A stretch of 64,000 bases of DNA from DTU098 sp964498525 (lineage in GTDB: Bacteria; Bacillota; Desulfotomaculia; Desulfotomaculales; Pelotomaculaceae). The notes under the pieces are model-generated. The model was given only the letters and a program-made list of their open reading frames with translations, made no database searches and was not told the DNA's origin. The stretch is from positions 62,001-126,000 of the forward strand of contig CAZCGU010000005.1 of NCBI GenBank assembly GCA_964498525.1. The letters run 5' to 3'. Below are positions 52,903 through 61,599 of the stretch, piece by piece; position 1 is the stretch's first letter; each line of letters begins with the position of its first letter. The translations under genes were made by a program, and so were the position numbers.

Positions 52903-52918
52903 GTTTATCCGAATAGAC
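52903..52918 (+). promoter_or_regulatory. Second, imperfect BlaI-type operator
   Basis: GTTTATCCGAATAGAC matches the first palindrome in both half-sites (GTYTAT / ATAGAC) and is centred 26 bp downstream of it, as in many BlaI/MecI control regions with twin operators. Confidence 0.6.
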
Positions 52919-52936
52919 TTGCGAGGGGTGAAATAT

Positions 52937-53296
52937 GTGGAGAAGTTTAAGCTCTATGATGCGGAGTATAAATTTGCAAGTATTATCTGGGACAACGAAC
53001 CCGTCAATTCCACCAAGCTTGTACGGCTGTGCGCAGACAAGCTGGGGTGGAAGAAATCCACTACCTACACAGTGTTAAAAAAGCTTTGCGATCGCGGCGT
53101 CATGCAAAACCAGGAGGCGTTAGTAACTTCACTTATTAAGCGGAGGGATGTGCAAAAATACGAGATTAATGCAGTGGTGGAAAAATCTTTTGCTGGTTCT
53201 TTGCCGCAATTTTTAACGGCTTTTCTTGGCGGGCGCAAGCTAACCGAGGAGGATGCTGAGGAATTGAAGAAAATTATTGAGGAGTCGGTAGAATGA
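52937..53296 (+). CDS. BlaI/MecI/CopY-family repressor
   Basis: A ~119-residue winged-helix repressor. The N-terminal DNA-binding domain (KLYDAEYKFASIIWDNEPVN, LGWKKSTTYTVLKKLCDRG) and C-terminal dimerisation helices (FLTAFLGGRKLTEEDAEELK) match BlaI. GTG 52937 has GAGGGGTG upstream; a longer frame would run through the promoter and operators. It overlaps the following BlaR1-like gene by ATGA, so the sensor and repressor are co-translated. It should bind the two operators upstream and be cleaved or displaced when the sensor is activated. Confidence 0.92.
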   Translation: MEKFKLYDAEYKFASIIWDNEPVNSTKLVRLCADKLGWKKSTTYTVLKKLCDRGVMQNQEALVTSLIKRRDVQKYEINAVVEKSFAGSLPQFLTAFLGGRKLTEEDAEELKKIIEESVE

Positions 53297-55566
53297 GCCT
53301 GCAGGGGATATTTATATCGATTCTAAACATGAGCGTCACCGCATCCTATGTGGCTGCCGGCGTTATTTTTGTTCGGATATTTTTCAGGAAAGCGCCGAAA
53401 ATTTTCTCTTATGTCCTATGGGCGGTGGTGCTGTTTCGGCTTATCTGCCCCGTAACCTGCGCAGCCGGCTTTAGTTTTTTAGGACTGCTGCATGTGGATT
53501 CACAAAACAATAGGGCTGTATCAGATTATGTGCCGCATGATATAGGTTTTAGGCAAACCCCAACGATCCAATCCGGCCCAGGCGTCTTGGACAGAACCGT
53601 GAATTCATCCCTGCCCCAGGCAGCGCCAATGGCAAGCGTGAACCCGATGCAGGCATGGATGGAGGTTTTAAGCCTGATCTGGATTGCGGGCATTGTTGCG
53701 CTGCTTTCCTATAGTGTGATTTCGTACATAAAAGTAAAAAAACAGCTGCGGACCGCTACCCTGGTTAAAGACAATATCTATCAGTCGGATCGGATCGGCA
53801 CGGCGTTTGTCTGTGGGTTTGTCCGGCCGAAAATATATGTGCCCGTTGCTGTCGGGGACGCCGACCTTTCTTATGTGTTGGAGCACGAACGCACGCACAT
53901 CCGCAGGAAGGACTATCTGATTAAACCCCTGGCTTTTTTCGCCCTCATTCTCCACTGGTTTAATCCGCTGATGTGGCTCTCCTTTGCGCTGATGAACCGG
54001 GACATGGAAATGTCTTGTGATGAAAGCGTTCTGCAAAGGATGAGCCGGGAGGCCAAGGGCGGTTATGCGGGTTCCCTGCTTTCACTTTCGGCAAAAAGAA
54101 ACGGGCTTTTGGCGGCCAATCCCCTGGCCTTTGGCGAAAGCCAGATCAAGTCGCGGATCAAAAATGTGTTGAATTATAAAAAACCGCCGTTTTGGGTCAT
54201 AGTTCTGGCAGCGGTGGCAATGGGGGTCTTAATTGCCGCCTTGGCAACAAATCCAAAGCCCAGCCATACCGGGTCAAATACATATTCGGGCTACTCCATC
54301 GAGAAGCTAATAGCCAATAAAACCCCTTACGTGGGACATAACAGTAAAGTTGTTGGACTTATTGACGCCATGCCCCTGCCTGAAGGTATTGCCCGCGGTG
54401 CGGTGGAGCTGCAGACCGTCAACCCGCCCTATGGTATCATTATCAACTACATCATGCGCGATTCTGCTGGTGTGATGGTAAACGGAGCTATAAACACCCA
54501 TGTTTTTTTCCCCAATGCCATTATGCTCTTTAGCTTAATTGACAACGTGGACGTGATTAAATGTCAAATTACTGATCAGACCGGCCAGGATGAGGGGACC
54601 TCATATTATTTGACCTATACCAGGGAAATGGCCGAAGAATTGCTGGGCGGGGATGTGCGCATCTTCGCGGCCGGCGCCGGCACCCTGAAAAATCTTATTG
54701 ACCGGGCAGCCAATACAAAATCAGGGACCGGCATTGTCCCACCGGCGACAGCCAGCGCTCAGATCGAAGGGTATCTAAAAATAATTATTTCCTCCCCCCA
54801 AGCATCCTCCAACCCCTACGACTACATTAACGCTCATCAGAATGAATATGAGAGTATATTGAAAATGGGTGATGTGGCCCTTACTTGCCTGCTGTCCGAG
54901 TTTGAAAAAGGCGGCCACGATGATCTTAAGGGCTATATTATGATGGCTTCGTGCAAAGAACTTTTAGGCGCCAGGAACAATGTAACGGACGGGACCTTGA
55001 CCCCCCAGGAATGGTACCGGGCGCTGTCTATCCGTGAGGAAGTCCGGCTGCCGGATTTTGAGTATGACGGCCAGGATCCAATTGAAAAATTTGTCTACGA
55101 CACGGAAATCGAAAAGCATTCGGGCTATCAAAGAGGTGGTTTCACGGTTGTCGCGCCAAAAATTTTCGGCAGTTATGAGGAAGGAGATCTGCTGAAGGTC
55201 TTTGTCACCACTTACAGCGCAAGCTATAAGCTTTATGGTAATGCTTTGGCGGCGGAGGGAGGCGGCGTTATTCCGGCGGCAATCACCTATCGCAAAGATA
55301 ACAGCGGCAGGTATATATTGGAAAGATACGAACAGGCGGGAGATGGCTCGCAATTTCCTACCTCCATCAGGAAATATTGCAGCATGCCCGCATCCGGGAG
55401 GGCAATTGAGGGCCTGGCGGATAGAATTCTTGCCCATTACGCGGACTATGAGGATATCCGCATCCTGTTGTACGATAACTTGACGAAACATCTAAGGATG
55501 AATGGTGTTTACAACGCCACCCTTACCAATTCTCTAGGTGAGGTTGAATTTCGCCTGGGTGTGTGA
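53293..55566 (+). CDS. BlaR1/MecR1-like M56 metallopeptidase sensor with non-penicillin-binding C-terminus
   Basis: A 757-residue membrane sensor. Four N-terminal membrane segments surround an M56 zinc-peptidase domain with HERTH (198-202) and a downstream MSCDESVL. A further membrane helix (VIVLAAVAMGVLIAALATN) ends the BlaR1 core at about residue 325. The C-terminal 430 residues are extracytoplasmic; the first part resembles DUF4825, with a second unrecognised domain, and neither shows penicillin-binding SxxK/KTG motifs. The inducer is therefore probably not a classic beta-lactam. It is translationally coupled to the repressor gene. No beta-lactamase is nearby. Confidence 0.88.
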   Translation: MSLQGIFISILNMSVTASYVAAGVIFVRIFFRKAPKIFSYVLWAVVLFRLICPVTCAAGFSFLGLLHVDSQNNRAVSDYVPHDIGFRQTPTIQSGPGVLDRTVNSSLPQAAPMASVNPMQAWMEVLSLIWIAGIVALLSYSVISYIKVKKQLRTATLVKDNIYQSDRIGTAFVCGFVRPKIYVPVAVGDADLSYVLEHERTHIRRKDYLIKPLAFFALILHWFNPLMWLSFALMNRDMEMSCDESVLQRMSREAKGGYAGSLLSLSAKRNGLLAANPLAFGESQIKSRIKNVLNYKKPPFWVIVLAAVAMGVLIAALATNPKPSHTGSNTYSGYSIEKLIANKTPYVGHNSKVVGLIDAMPLPEGIARGAVELQTVNPPYGIIINYIMRDSAGVMVNGAINTHVFFPNAIMLFSLIDNVDVIKCQITDQTGQDEGTSYYLTYTREMAEELLGGDVRIFAAGAGTLKNLIDRAANTKSGTGIVPPATASAQIEGYLKIIISSPQASSNPYDYINAHQNEYESILKMGDVALTCLLSEFEKGGHDDLKGYIMMASCKELLGARNNVTDGTLTPQEWYRALSIREEVRLPDFEYDGQDPIEKFVYDTEIEKHSGYQRGGFTVVAPKIFGSYEEGDLLKVFVTTYSASYKLYGNALAAEGGGVIPAAITYRKDNSGRYILERYEQAGDGSQFPTSIRKYCSMPASGRAIEGLADRILAHYADYEDIRILLYDNLTKHLRMNGVYNATLTNSLGEVEFRLGV

Positions 55567-55980
55567 AGGGGTCGGGCTTGGAATACTTACTCATAGTGTT
55601 TGACTAAACTGCAGGTTAAATTAAAGTGGCGTCCCTCACAAGGGATGCCGTCTTTTTATATGGCTGTATTAACCCGGTATACGTTCTGTTCCCGGGGGTG
55701 GGCCGGATATTGTTCCCGGTAAGCATGTCAGCTAAGCAATAAATATAACTTTGTCCCCATTTGAGTTTACAATTGATATAATTGATATAATTGTTTGCAA
55801 TTAATCGAAATATACGTAGATAAATAGCTTGTTCCATGGCTTGAAAAATAGAAAGTTACCGCAACTCGCTAAATATTGAGTGATACCGCTTATCAAGATC
55901 GCAAGCACTTTCTTCTGGAGCTGCTACAGGTCGCTGGCGGGCAAAGAACGACGATATTTGATTTGGCAGGGGGTTAAAAT
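55567..55980. other. Intergenic region with terminator and AT-rich repeats
   Basis: After the sensor gene comes a terminator (55628-55657). Further right ATTGATATA occurs in tandem near 55780-55795. No supported gene. Confidence 0.5.
55628..55657 (+). terminator. Terminator of the blaI-blaR1-like operon
   Basis: A 9-bp stem GGCGTCCCT / AGGGATGCC (one G-T pair) with loop CACA is followed by GTCTTTTT. Confidence 0.82.
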
Positions 55981-56649
55981 ATGACGTCAAATACCACGCG
56001 CAATCCGCTTTTTCGCAGGCTGGAAATTCTCAAACTTTTGCACGGACGCAGCATGAGAACTGCGGAAATCGCCGAACATTTTAAGCCGGGTTGCGATGAT
56101 TCTTTTATAAGGACGATACAAGGTGATATGGCCGCCCTGCGCAATGGAATTGATGTATTCGGGACAAAGGTCAAGGTTGAAGATGTTATAGAAAGCCACT
56201 CCATTAGATCTTACAAATCTACTGTCCATCCATTTTTCCTGGCCCTGAATTTAACAGAGCTTTTTGCCTTACTAAAGCTTCTCGAAGGCGCATCCGCCGA
56301 CCCCGTAGTGGGGGCGTCATACAAGAATATATTTGACTGTATCTACAGCCAAATTACAGATTACGCCCGTAACAAGATAGATCCGGAACAAAAGCACCAG
56401 GTAATTGATGTTGTGGAAAACCGTCTTGACGAAGATTCATTTAAGAAAAACCTTCACTACCTATTGAAGGGCAGGGCAGCGGTACAAATAATGTACACAA
56501 CGAACAGCGGCGCCAGAATAAACAGCCGGTGCCGCATTTGTGACTACAATAATGGTATTGTGACTTTTTTCAACAAGGAAAAAGGGGAAAAAGTGAAACG
56601 TCCCTATCGGGAGATTATAATTGACTGGGATGGTATTGTTTACAAATAA
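55981..56649 (+). CDS. HTH/WYL-type transcriptional regulator
   Basis: A 222-residue protein. The N-terminal winged helix (RRLEILKLLHGRSMRTAEIA, then FIRTIQGDMAALRNGID) is a DeoR/HTH_11-like DNA-binding domain. The C-terminal half (about 150-222: LLKGRAAVQIMYTTNSGARI, RPYREIIIDWDGIVY) resembles a WYL-type ligand domain, here shortened. Such proteins respond to nucleotide or nucleic-acid ligands. The preceding sequence GGGGGTTAAAAT gives an acceptable RBS. Targets unknown; it stands in an accessory region. Confidence 0.78.
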   Translation: MTSNTTRNPLFRRLEILKLLHGRSMRTAEIAEHFKPGCDDSFIRTIQGDMAALRNGIDVFGTKVKVEDVIESHSIRSYKSTVHPFFLALNLTELFALLKLLEGASADPVVGASYKNIFDCIYSQITDYARNKIDPEQKHQVIDVVENRLDEDSFKKNLHYLLKGRAAVQIMYTTNSGARINSRCRICDYNNGIVTFFNKEKGEKVKRPYREIIIDWDGIVYK

Positions 56650-56733
56650 GCAAAACTCGAAAATTAGGTGTACTGTTTCTGGGATAAACCTCTGTTATGC
56701 TGGAAGCAAATCATAACAAGGAGGTTTTCCACA

Positions 56734-56868
56734 GTGAAAAAGTATAATAATGAACCGAGGTTCCACAGATTTCCGGCAAACGCGCCTGACTTTGAGGGTT
56801 GCCACTGTTCGCTCGAGATTCTCAAATCCGCCCTTGCCAGAGACTGCTGCGACAAAGAATTGTTGTAG
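56734..56868 (+). CDS. Small Cys-rich hypothetical protein
   Basis: A 44-residue ORF with a strong AAGGAGG site 9 bases before GTG 56734. It contains CHCS and a DCCDKELL end. No family is recognised. It precedes the broken gamma-glutamylcyclotransferase gene and may be a real small peptide or a fragment. Confidence 0.45.
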   Translation: MKKYNNEPRFHRFPANAPDFEGCHCSLEILKSALARDCCDKELL

Positions 56869-56946
56869 GAGATCATGAAAAAAGGAGAAATCAGGGGAGC
56901 ATGGGGGGAATTCTATACCGATAATTGGAAGGAGGTAATTTCCGTA

Positions 56947-57350
56947 TTGAAGCCAGAAAAACGGTTATATCTTGCCTATGGGAGCAACATGTCCGCCGCC
57001 CAAATGCTGTGTTACTCGGCAGGACCTATATTAAAGATTGGGCGCTGCGTTTTCATTATTACGCCGACATAGAACCCTGTGCCGGCGGTAAAACGCCTGC
57101 TGTAATATGGGAGATTTCAGCAGATGACGAAAAGAACCTGGACCGCTATGAGGGATTCCCGAAACACTACAAGAAGGTGAACCTGGTTGCAGACCTGGAC
57201 GGTACTCCCGTTCCTGCAATGGCCTATGTTATGACGGACTGGAAGAAAAAAGAGGCACAAGGGGCTATGTCGGCGCCGGAAGAAAAATATCTTGATATTA
57301 TCCGGCAAGGTTATCTTGAAAACGGATTTACAGAAAAACTGCCCGTTTAA
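56947..57350 (+). pseudogene. Gamma-glutamylcyclotransferase-family gene, frameshifted
   Basis: The frame starting at TTG 56947 (AAGGAGG 11 bases upstream) encodes the diagnostic N-terminus RLYLAYGSNMSAAQM, then goes off-family and stops at 57072. The rest of the family sequence continues in another frame: GRTYIKDWALRFHYYADIEP, then WEISADDEKNLDRYEGFPKH, to the stop at 57350. The break falls at about 57005-57030, and a few residues expected between the parts are missing, so a small deletion is likely. A sequencing error is the other explanation. The family acts on gamma-glutamyl peptides or amines. Confidence 0.8.
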
Positions 57351-57464
57351 TGATCTGACGCTGTCGGGGTAGGTTTTGCGCGGCGAGATTAAAGAATACA
57401 TGCCTTTTACGGTTCGATAGGCTTAAAACGATAGAGTACTGTATCATTGCTTACGAGGTGAAAG

Positions 57465-57578
57465 ATGACAGACGGCGCACAAAATTTTACAAGGCATGAA
57501 AGGAATATGCCGCATCCGTACGATATAGTTTGTTTTGAAGGGTTTATTGCCAGAGAAGACATGGTAACGCTACGCTAA
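57465..57578 (+). CDS. Short ORF ending at the repeat cassette, possibly a truncated gene
   Basis: A 37-residue ORF with GAGGTG 5 bases before ATG (RHERNMPHPYDIVCFEGFIA and on). Its stop codon sits immediately before a run of 13 G residues and repeat cassette copy 2. This suggests that a longer gene was cut by cassette insertion. Family not recognised. Confidence 0.4.
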   Translation: MTDGAQNFTRHERNMPHPYDIVCFEGFIAREDMVTLR

Positions 57579-57591
57579 GGGGGGGGGGGGG
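57579..57591 (+). repeat. Homopolymer of 13 G
   Basis: A run of 13 consecutive G residues at the left edge of repeat cassette copy 2. Prone to slippage and to assembly error. Confidence 0.85.
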
Positions 57592-57596
57592 ACGCA

Positions 57597-57748
57597 GGGA
57601 CAGGTCCCTCGTCCCGGCAAGTTTTGTGAAACATTAAAAGGATTACCGGGTGTTTTCACCCGGTAATCCTTTTTCAGCTTCCAGCTTTGGGGGACCGGGG
57701 CTTTTCCTTGATCTTATCTGTGGGACAAGGGACCTGTCCCCTTGTCCC
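57597..57748 (-). mobile_element. Palindrome-bounded repeat cassette, copy 2
   Basis: About 152 bp with the same layout as copy 1: GGGACAGGTCCCTCGTCCC on the left, GGCAAGTTTTGTGAAACATT, a terminator hairpin, a minus-strand coding remnant with DKIKEKPRSPKAGS, then GGGACCTGTCCCCTTGTCCC on the right. It lies 75 bp from the intact small gene that carries the related RKIKEPA end. Confidence 0.65.
57636..57674 (-). terminator. Strong bidirectional terminator inside cassette 2
   Basis: A 17-bp perfect stem beginning AAAAGGATTACCGGGTG, loop TTTT, with T-runs on both strands. Confidence 0.8.
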
Positions 57749-57776
57749 GCCCTGGGACAGGCTCTCCCATAATGCA

Positions 57777-57814
57777 CAAAAAAAATTACCGTGTAGTTGC
57801 ACCCGGTAATTCAT
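57777..57814 (-). terminator. Terminator of the 49-residue gene
   Basis: On the minus strand ATTACCGGGTG and CACGGTAAT form a stem followed by eight T residues. Its stem core is shared with the hairpins in cassettes 1 and 2. Confidence 0.85.
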
Positions 57815-57822
57815 TTCCGTAT

Positions 57823-57972
57823 TTAACGGTCCCGCTCCCCCTTTTTTGGGGGACTGGCCGCCAGCGGCCCCCTGCCCCCGTGGGACTGGGCCGGTTCTTT
57901 GATTTTTCGTAAATAATCCTCAAACATCTTCTTTCGTTCGTCCAATTTTTTTAAGATACCTGCCTTATCCAT
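57823..57972 (-). CDS. Small charged protein, intact relative of the cassette remnants
   Basis: A 49-residue protein with a GGAGGAGGGG ribosome site 5 bases before ATG 57972. The N-terminal 30 residues (DKAGILKKLDERKKMFEDYL, then RKIKEPA) form an amphipathic charged helix; the rest is Gly/Pro/Ser/Lys-rich (AASPPKKGERDR). A strong terminator follows. Its C-terminal segment and terminator are repeated in cassettes 1 and 2. I do not recognise the family. Confidence 0.65.
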   Translation of the reverse strand: MDKAGILKKLDERKKMFEDYLRKIKEPAQSHGGRGPLAASPPKKGERDR

Positions 57973-58330
57973 TAAACCCCTCCTCCTGTTCCTATTTTTG
58001 CCACAAGCGGCAAAATCTAAACACCTTTTGCATAATTGCTGACGGCGCAGGCAAACTAAGGTCTGACGGCGACCGGCAGAACTCCGCCGGGACACGCCCG
58101 CCTTCCTCACAAACCCTGGAACAGCCCCGTTTTAGCCTGGTTACAAGGGAAAACCCGCCGGTCTAACCGGGTGGGATGACCCCGGTTCCGGTTTTAGAAA
58201 ATGCAACAGCGCCGGCAGGTCCAGTCGCTTTATCCCGGCGGCTGGTTTTTCCCTGCATAAAAAAGGAAAAGGCCGGGGAATGCTGAAATAATATATAGTA
58301 TGTCCATTACCAGTTACCGGGAGGTTGATA

Positions 58331-59758
58331 ATGAAAATGAACAGGAAGATATCCTTTGGCACGGACGGCTGGCGGGGCATCCTCGCCGAAGACTTCACCT
58401 TTGACAACGTCAGGCTGGTAACCCGGGCGGTAGCCGGGTATTTACACGGCCAGGGACTGGCGGAAAGGGGGGTGGTGGTCGGTTACGACAACCGTTTTCT
58501 TTCGGAACGTTTTGCCGCGGCAGTGACCGGGGTGTTGACAGGGCAAAGGATCCCTGTTTATTTAACCGGGCGATCCGCCCCCACGCCTCTGGTGGCCTTC
58601 GCCGTCAAACTCCACAACGCCGGGGGGGCGGTTATGCTGACGGCCAGCCACAATCCGCCGGAATATAACGGCTTTAAATTCATCCCGGAGTATGCCGGCC
58701 CGGCATTGCCCCACATCACCGGGGAAATCGAAAACAACATAAAAAGGCTTCAGGCGGAAGAAGGCGCCCTGGATTTCCCGGCGGACGACCCCGACGGGAA
58801 TCTTGTTACCACCATCGATCCTTTTCAGGAGTACGCCCGGCATCTGGCAACCCTGGTGGACCTGGAGGCTATCAGAAAAGCCGGTTTGAAAGTAGCGGTA
58901 GACCCTATGTACGGGGCCGGGACGGGGTATCTGGAAGATTTGCTGAAGCAGGCCGGGGTTTCAGTGACGGCCATCCACAACCACCGGGATCCCCTTTTCG
59001 GCGGCAGCATGCCCGAACCTACGGCCGAGTCCCTGGGCGAACTGCGGGAACTGGTCACAAAGGGCGGGATGCATCTGGGCCTGGCCCTGGACGGGGACGC
59101 CGACCGTTTCGGCATCATTGATGCCAACGGTGAATTCATCACGCCCAACCAGTATCTGCCTATCCTGTTTTACCACCTGTTGAACGCCAGGGGCATGCGG
59201 GGCCCGGCGGCCCGGACTGTGGCCACCACCCACCAGTTGGACAGGATCGCGGAGCGCTACGGTCTGACTGTGGAAGAAACATCGGTGGGTTTTAAGTATA
59301 TCGGGCAGTGCCTGGCGGAGAAGGGCGCCGTGCTGGGCGGGGAGGAGAGCGGCGGGCTGTCCGTCCAGGGTCATGTGCCGGAGAAGGATGGTCTTTTGGC
59401 GGGCCTTCTGGCGGCGGAAATGGTGGCCTTTTACGGTACGGGCCTGACCGGATTGCTGAACCGGGTAGCCGAAGAGTTCGGGCGGGTCTACAGCCGGCGC
59501 CTGGATGTGCATACCACCCAGGCTGAAAAGGAACGGGTCCTGGGCGTCTTGAAAAACCTTGAGCCCGGCGCCCTGGCCGGGTATCGGGTAACCGGCAGGA
59601 ATGCCCTGGATGGCGTCAAGCTGTTACTGGAAGGCGGCGCCTGGGTGCTGATCCGGCCTTCCGGCACAGAGCCTCTTTTTAGAATCTACGTGGAAGCCGC
59701 CACCCTGGATGATGTCCATGAGATTCAGCAGGAAGCCCGTAAAGCCCTGGGCCTGTAA
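58331..59758 (+). CDS. Phosphoglucomutase/phosphomannomutase
   Basis: A 475-residue alpha-D-phosphohexomutase interconverting hexose-6-phosphate and hexose-1-phosphate. N-terminal FGTDGWRGILAEDFT, phosphoserine loop TASHNPPEYNGFK, metal loop LDGDADRFGI, sugar loop GGEESGG and phosphate loop RPSGTEPLFRIYVE are all present. ATG 58331 has GGGAGG 6 bases upstream. It would supply glucose-1-phosphate for GalU at 50373. It stands alone between repeat cassettes and murJ. Confidence 0.94.
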   Translation: MKMNRKISFGTDGWRGILAEDFTFDNVRLVTRAVAGYLHGQGLAERGVVVGYDNRFLSERFAAAVTGVLTGQRIPVYLTGRSAPTPLVAFAVKLHNAGGAVMLTASHNPPEYNGFKFIPEYAGPALPHITGEIENNIKRLQAEEGALDFPADDPDGNLVTTIDPFQEYARHLATLVDLEAIRKAGLKVAVDPMYGAGTGYLEDLLKQAGVSVTAIHNHRDPLFGGSMPEPTAESLGELRELVTKGGMHLGLALDGDADRFGIIDANGEFITPNQYLPILFYHLLNARGMRGPAARTVATTHQLDRIAERYGLTVEETSVGFKYIGQCLAEKGAVLGGEESGGLSVQGHVPEKDGLLAGLLAAEMVAFYGTGLTGLLNRVAEEFGRVYSRRLDVHTTQAEKERVLGVLKNLEPGALAGYRVTGRNALDGVKLLLEGGAWVLIRPSGTEPLFRIYVEAATLDDVHEIQQEARKALGL

Positions 59759-59951
59759 TCCGGGGCGCCAAAACTTGCAGGGAAAACAATATTTACAAAA
59801 AAAGGGTTTGCGGCCGGGATTGCAATGATCTGATTTCCCGGACACCGGACACTGGGGAAACGGGATTTATTAAAAAAAGGGATTTGCGGCCAGCCTGTAG
59901 AAATAGCATGATTTAGCGGGAAATTTTCTAATCGGTGTTGATAATTAAGCA

Positions 59952-61511
59952 ATGACAACCGGCAAATTTATTTTTAAGGCGACGCTTCTGATCGCCTTTT
60001 TTAACTTGATGTCCAGGTTTCTGGGGCTGCTTCGGGACATTGTGATTGCCCATCAATTCGGCGCCGGGCTCTTCATAGACGCCTACCAGATGGCTTTAAA
60101 GATGCCCAATATGCTCTTTGCCATCATCAGCGGAGCGCTGGTGACGGTGGTTGTTCCTGTTTATACCGAGTATGCCGCCAGGGGGGAAAAGGAAGAGGCC
60201 TGGAAAATATTTAACACCATACTGATCCTTGTTACCCTTTTTTATCTTGTAACGTCAGTCCTGGGAGTTATCGGCGCCCCCCTCCTGATCAAGCTGGTGG
60301 CTCCGGGTTTTAAGGGGGCGGCGCAAGCACTGACGGTGGATTTGGCCAGGATTGTGCTTCCGCTGATGATCTTTGCGGGCCTGGCCTCCCTTTTTACCAG
60401 CCTTTTAAACGCCAATAATATTTTTGGCCTGCCCGCCTTTAGCACCTCGGTAAACAACATCTTCATCATAGTTTTTGCCCTGACCCTCGGGGATCTGTAC
60501 GGTATTCAGGGGTTGGCCCTGGGTGCGGTGCTGGCTATGGCCGCCATGGCCCTGGTGCAGCTTCCCACCCTGCTCAGGGAGGGCTACAGGTTTCACCCGG
60601 CCCTGGACTTGCGGCATCCCGGCGTGAAAAAGGTTTACTATCTCGCCCTGCCTGCTGCCATCGGCATTGCTGTTAACCAGACCAACGTCTACATCAACGG
60701 GGTGCTGGCCTCCTGGCTGCCGGAAGGGAGCATTTCCGCCCTGAGTTACGCTGACAGGCTGATTCAGTTCCCGGTGAGCCTCTTCGTCCTGGCCCTGGGC
60801 ACGGCAGTTTTCCCCACTCTTTCCGGGCAGGCGGCCGCAGGTAACAGGGAAGGGCTGGCCAAATTGCTTTTCACTTCCATGAAAGTGGTTATGGTTGGGA
60901 TTATCCCGGCCAGCGTTGGCTTGATGGTCCTGAGCCAGCCCATTGTGACCCTGGTTTACAGACGGGGGGAATTTACCCAGGAGGCCGCTGTAATGACTGC
61001 GGCGGCTCTTTTGTTTTATTCGGTGGGTCTGGTGGGGCAGGCTTCCGTTATCCTCTTAACCCGGGGTTTTTACTCCCTGCAGGATACCCGCACGCCGGTC
61101 AAGTTAGGCGTTGTTGTTGTGCTGATCAACCTTGCCCTGAGCCTGGTTCTTATCCGCCACCTGCAGCATGCCGGTTTGGCTCTGGCCAATTCCCTGGCAA
61201 ACCTGGCCTACATGATTTTACTTTTAGAGTTTTTGAAAAAGAAAATACCCCACCTGCGGAAAGGAAGGCTGTTCAAATTTACCCTGGCCACCCTGGCGGC
61301 TGCCGGAATGATGGCCGTAGCCAGCTATGGGGTAAACGGGGCCCTGGCAGCGCGGGTCCAGGGCACAGCCGGCCTGCTGCTCCAGGTGGGTCTGGCCATA
61401 ACAGCCGGAATTTTTGTTTATGGGGCCGCCTTCCTGGCGGTGAGTAAAGAGGAAGCCCGCCTTTTCCTGCGGGCGATAAGACAAGCAGTCCCCAGGCGGC
61501 GGGATGATTGA
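59952..61511 (+). CDS. murJ: Lipid II flippase MurJ (MviN family)
   Basis: A 519-residue MOP-superfamily protein with about 14 hydrophobic segments. It has the N-terminal FNLMSRFLGLLRDIVIAHQF (conserved SRxLGLxRD), PNMLFAIISGALVTVVVPVY and the central RGEFT/RGFYSLQDTRTPVKLG motifs of MurJ. It moves lipid-linked wall precursors across the membrane. The RBS is weak, so the start is less certain. Upstream lies a short stretch that repeats AAAAAAGGGTTTGCGGCC and AAAAAAGGGATTTGCGGCC. Confidence 0.93.
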   Translation: MTTGKFIFKATLLIAFFNLMSRFLGLLRDIVIAHQFGAGLFIDAYQMALKMPNMLFAIISGALVTVVVPVYTEYAARGEKEEAWKIFNTILILVTLFYLVTSVLGVIGAPLLIKLVAPGFKGAAQALTVDLARIVLPLMIFAGLASLFTSLLNANNIFGLPAFSTSVNNIFIIVFALTLGDLYGIQGLALGAVLAMAAMALVQLPTLLREGYRFHPALDLRHPGVKKVYYLALPAAIGIAVNQTNVYINGVLASWLPEGSISALSYADRLIQFPVSLFVLALGTAVFPTLSGQAAAGNREGLAKLLFTSMKVVMVGIIPASVGLMVLSQPIVTLVYRRGEFTQEAAVMTAAALLFYSVGLVGQASVILLTRGFYSLQDTRTPVKLGVVVVLINLALSLVLIRHLQHAGLALANSLANLAYMILLLEFLKKKIPHLRKGRLFKFTLATLAAAGMMAVASYGVNGALAARVQGTAGLLLQVGLAITAGIFVYGAAFLAVSKEEARLFLRAIRQAVPRRRDD

Positions 61512-61599
61512 AATTTTGCAGCCGTCGGAGTTTACAGAGTCTGGAATCGTCACCTTTTCGCCGGGGTTCACATAATCTGGGGAAAAAGAGGTGATAGCC

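Larger units (their letters stand above)
52338..52936. other. Intergenic region carrying repeat cassette 1 and blaI control sites
   Basis: No supported full gene. It contains three GGGACAGG/CCTGTCCC palindromes (52343-52369, 52440-52458, 52616-52646), a GGATTACC...GGTAATCC hairpin, a separate terminator GCCGGCCC/GGGCCGGC (52772-52803), and the blaI promoter and operators. Confidence 0.7.

Noticed and set aside
55616..55837. 73-residue minus-strand ORF after the sensor gene
   Set aside because: It runs through a clear terminator and AT-rich repeats and has no ribosome site.
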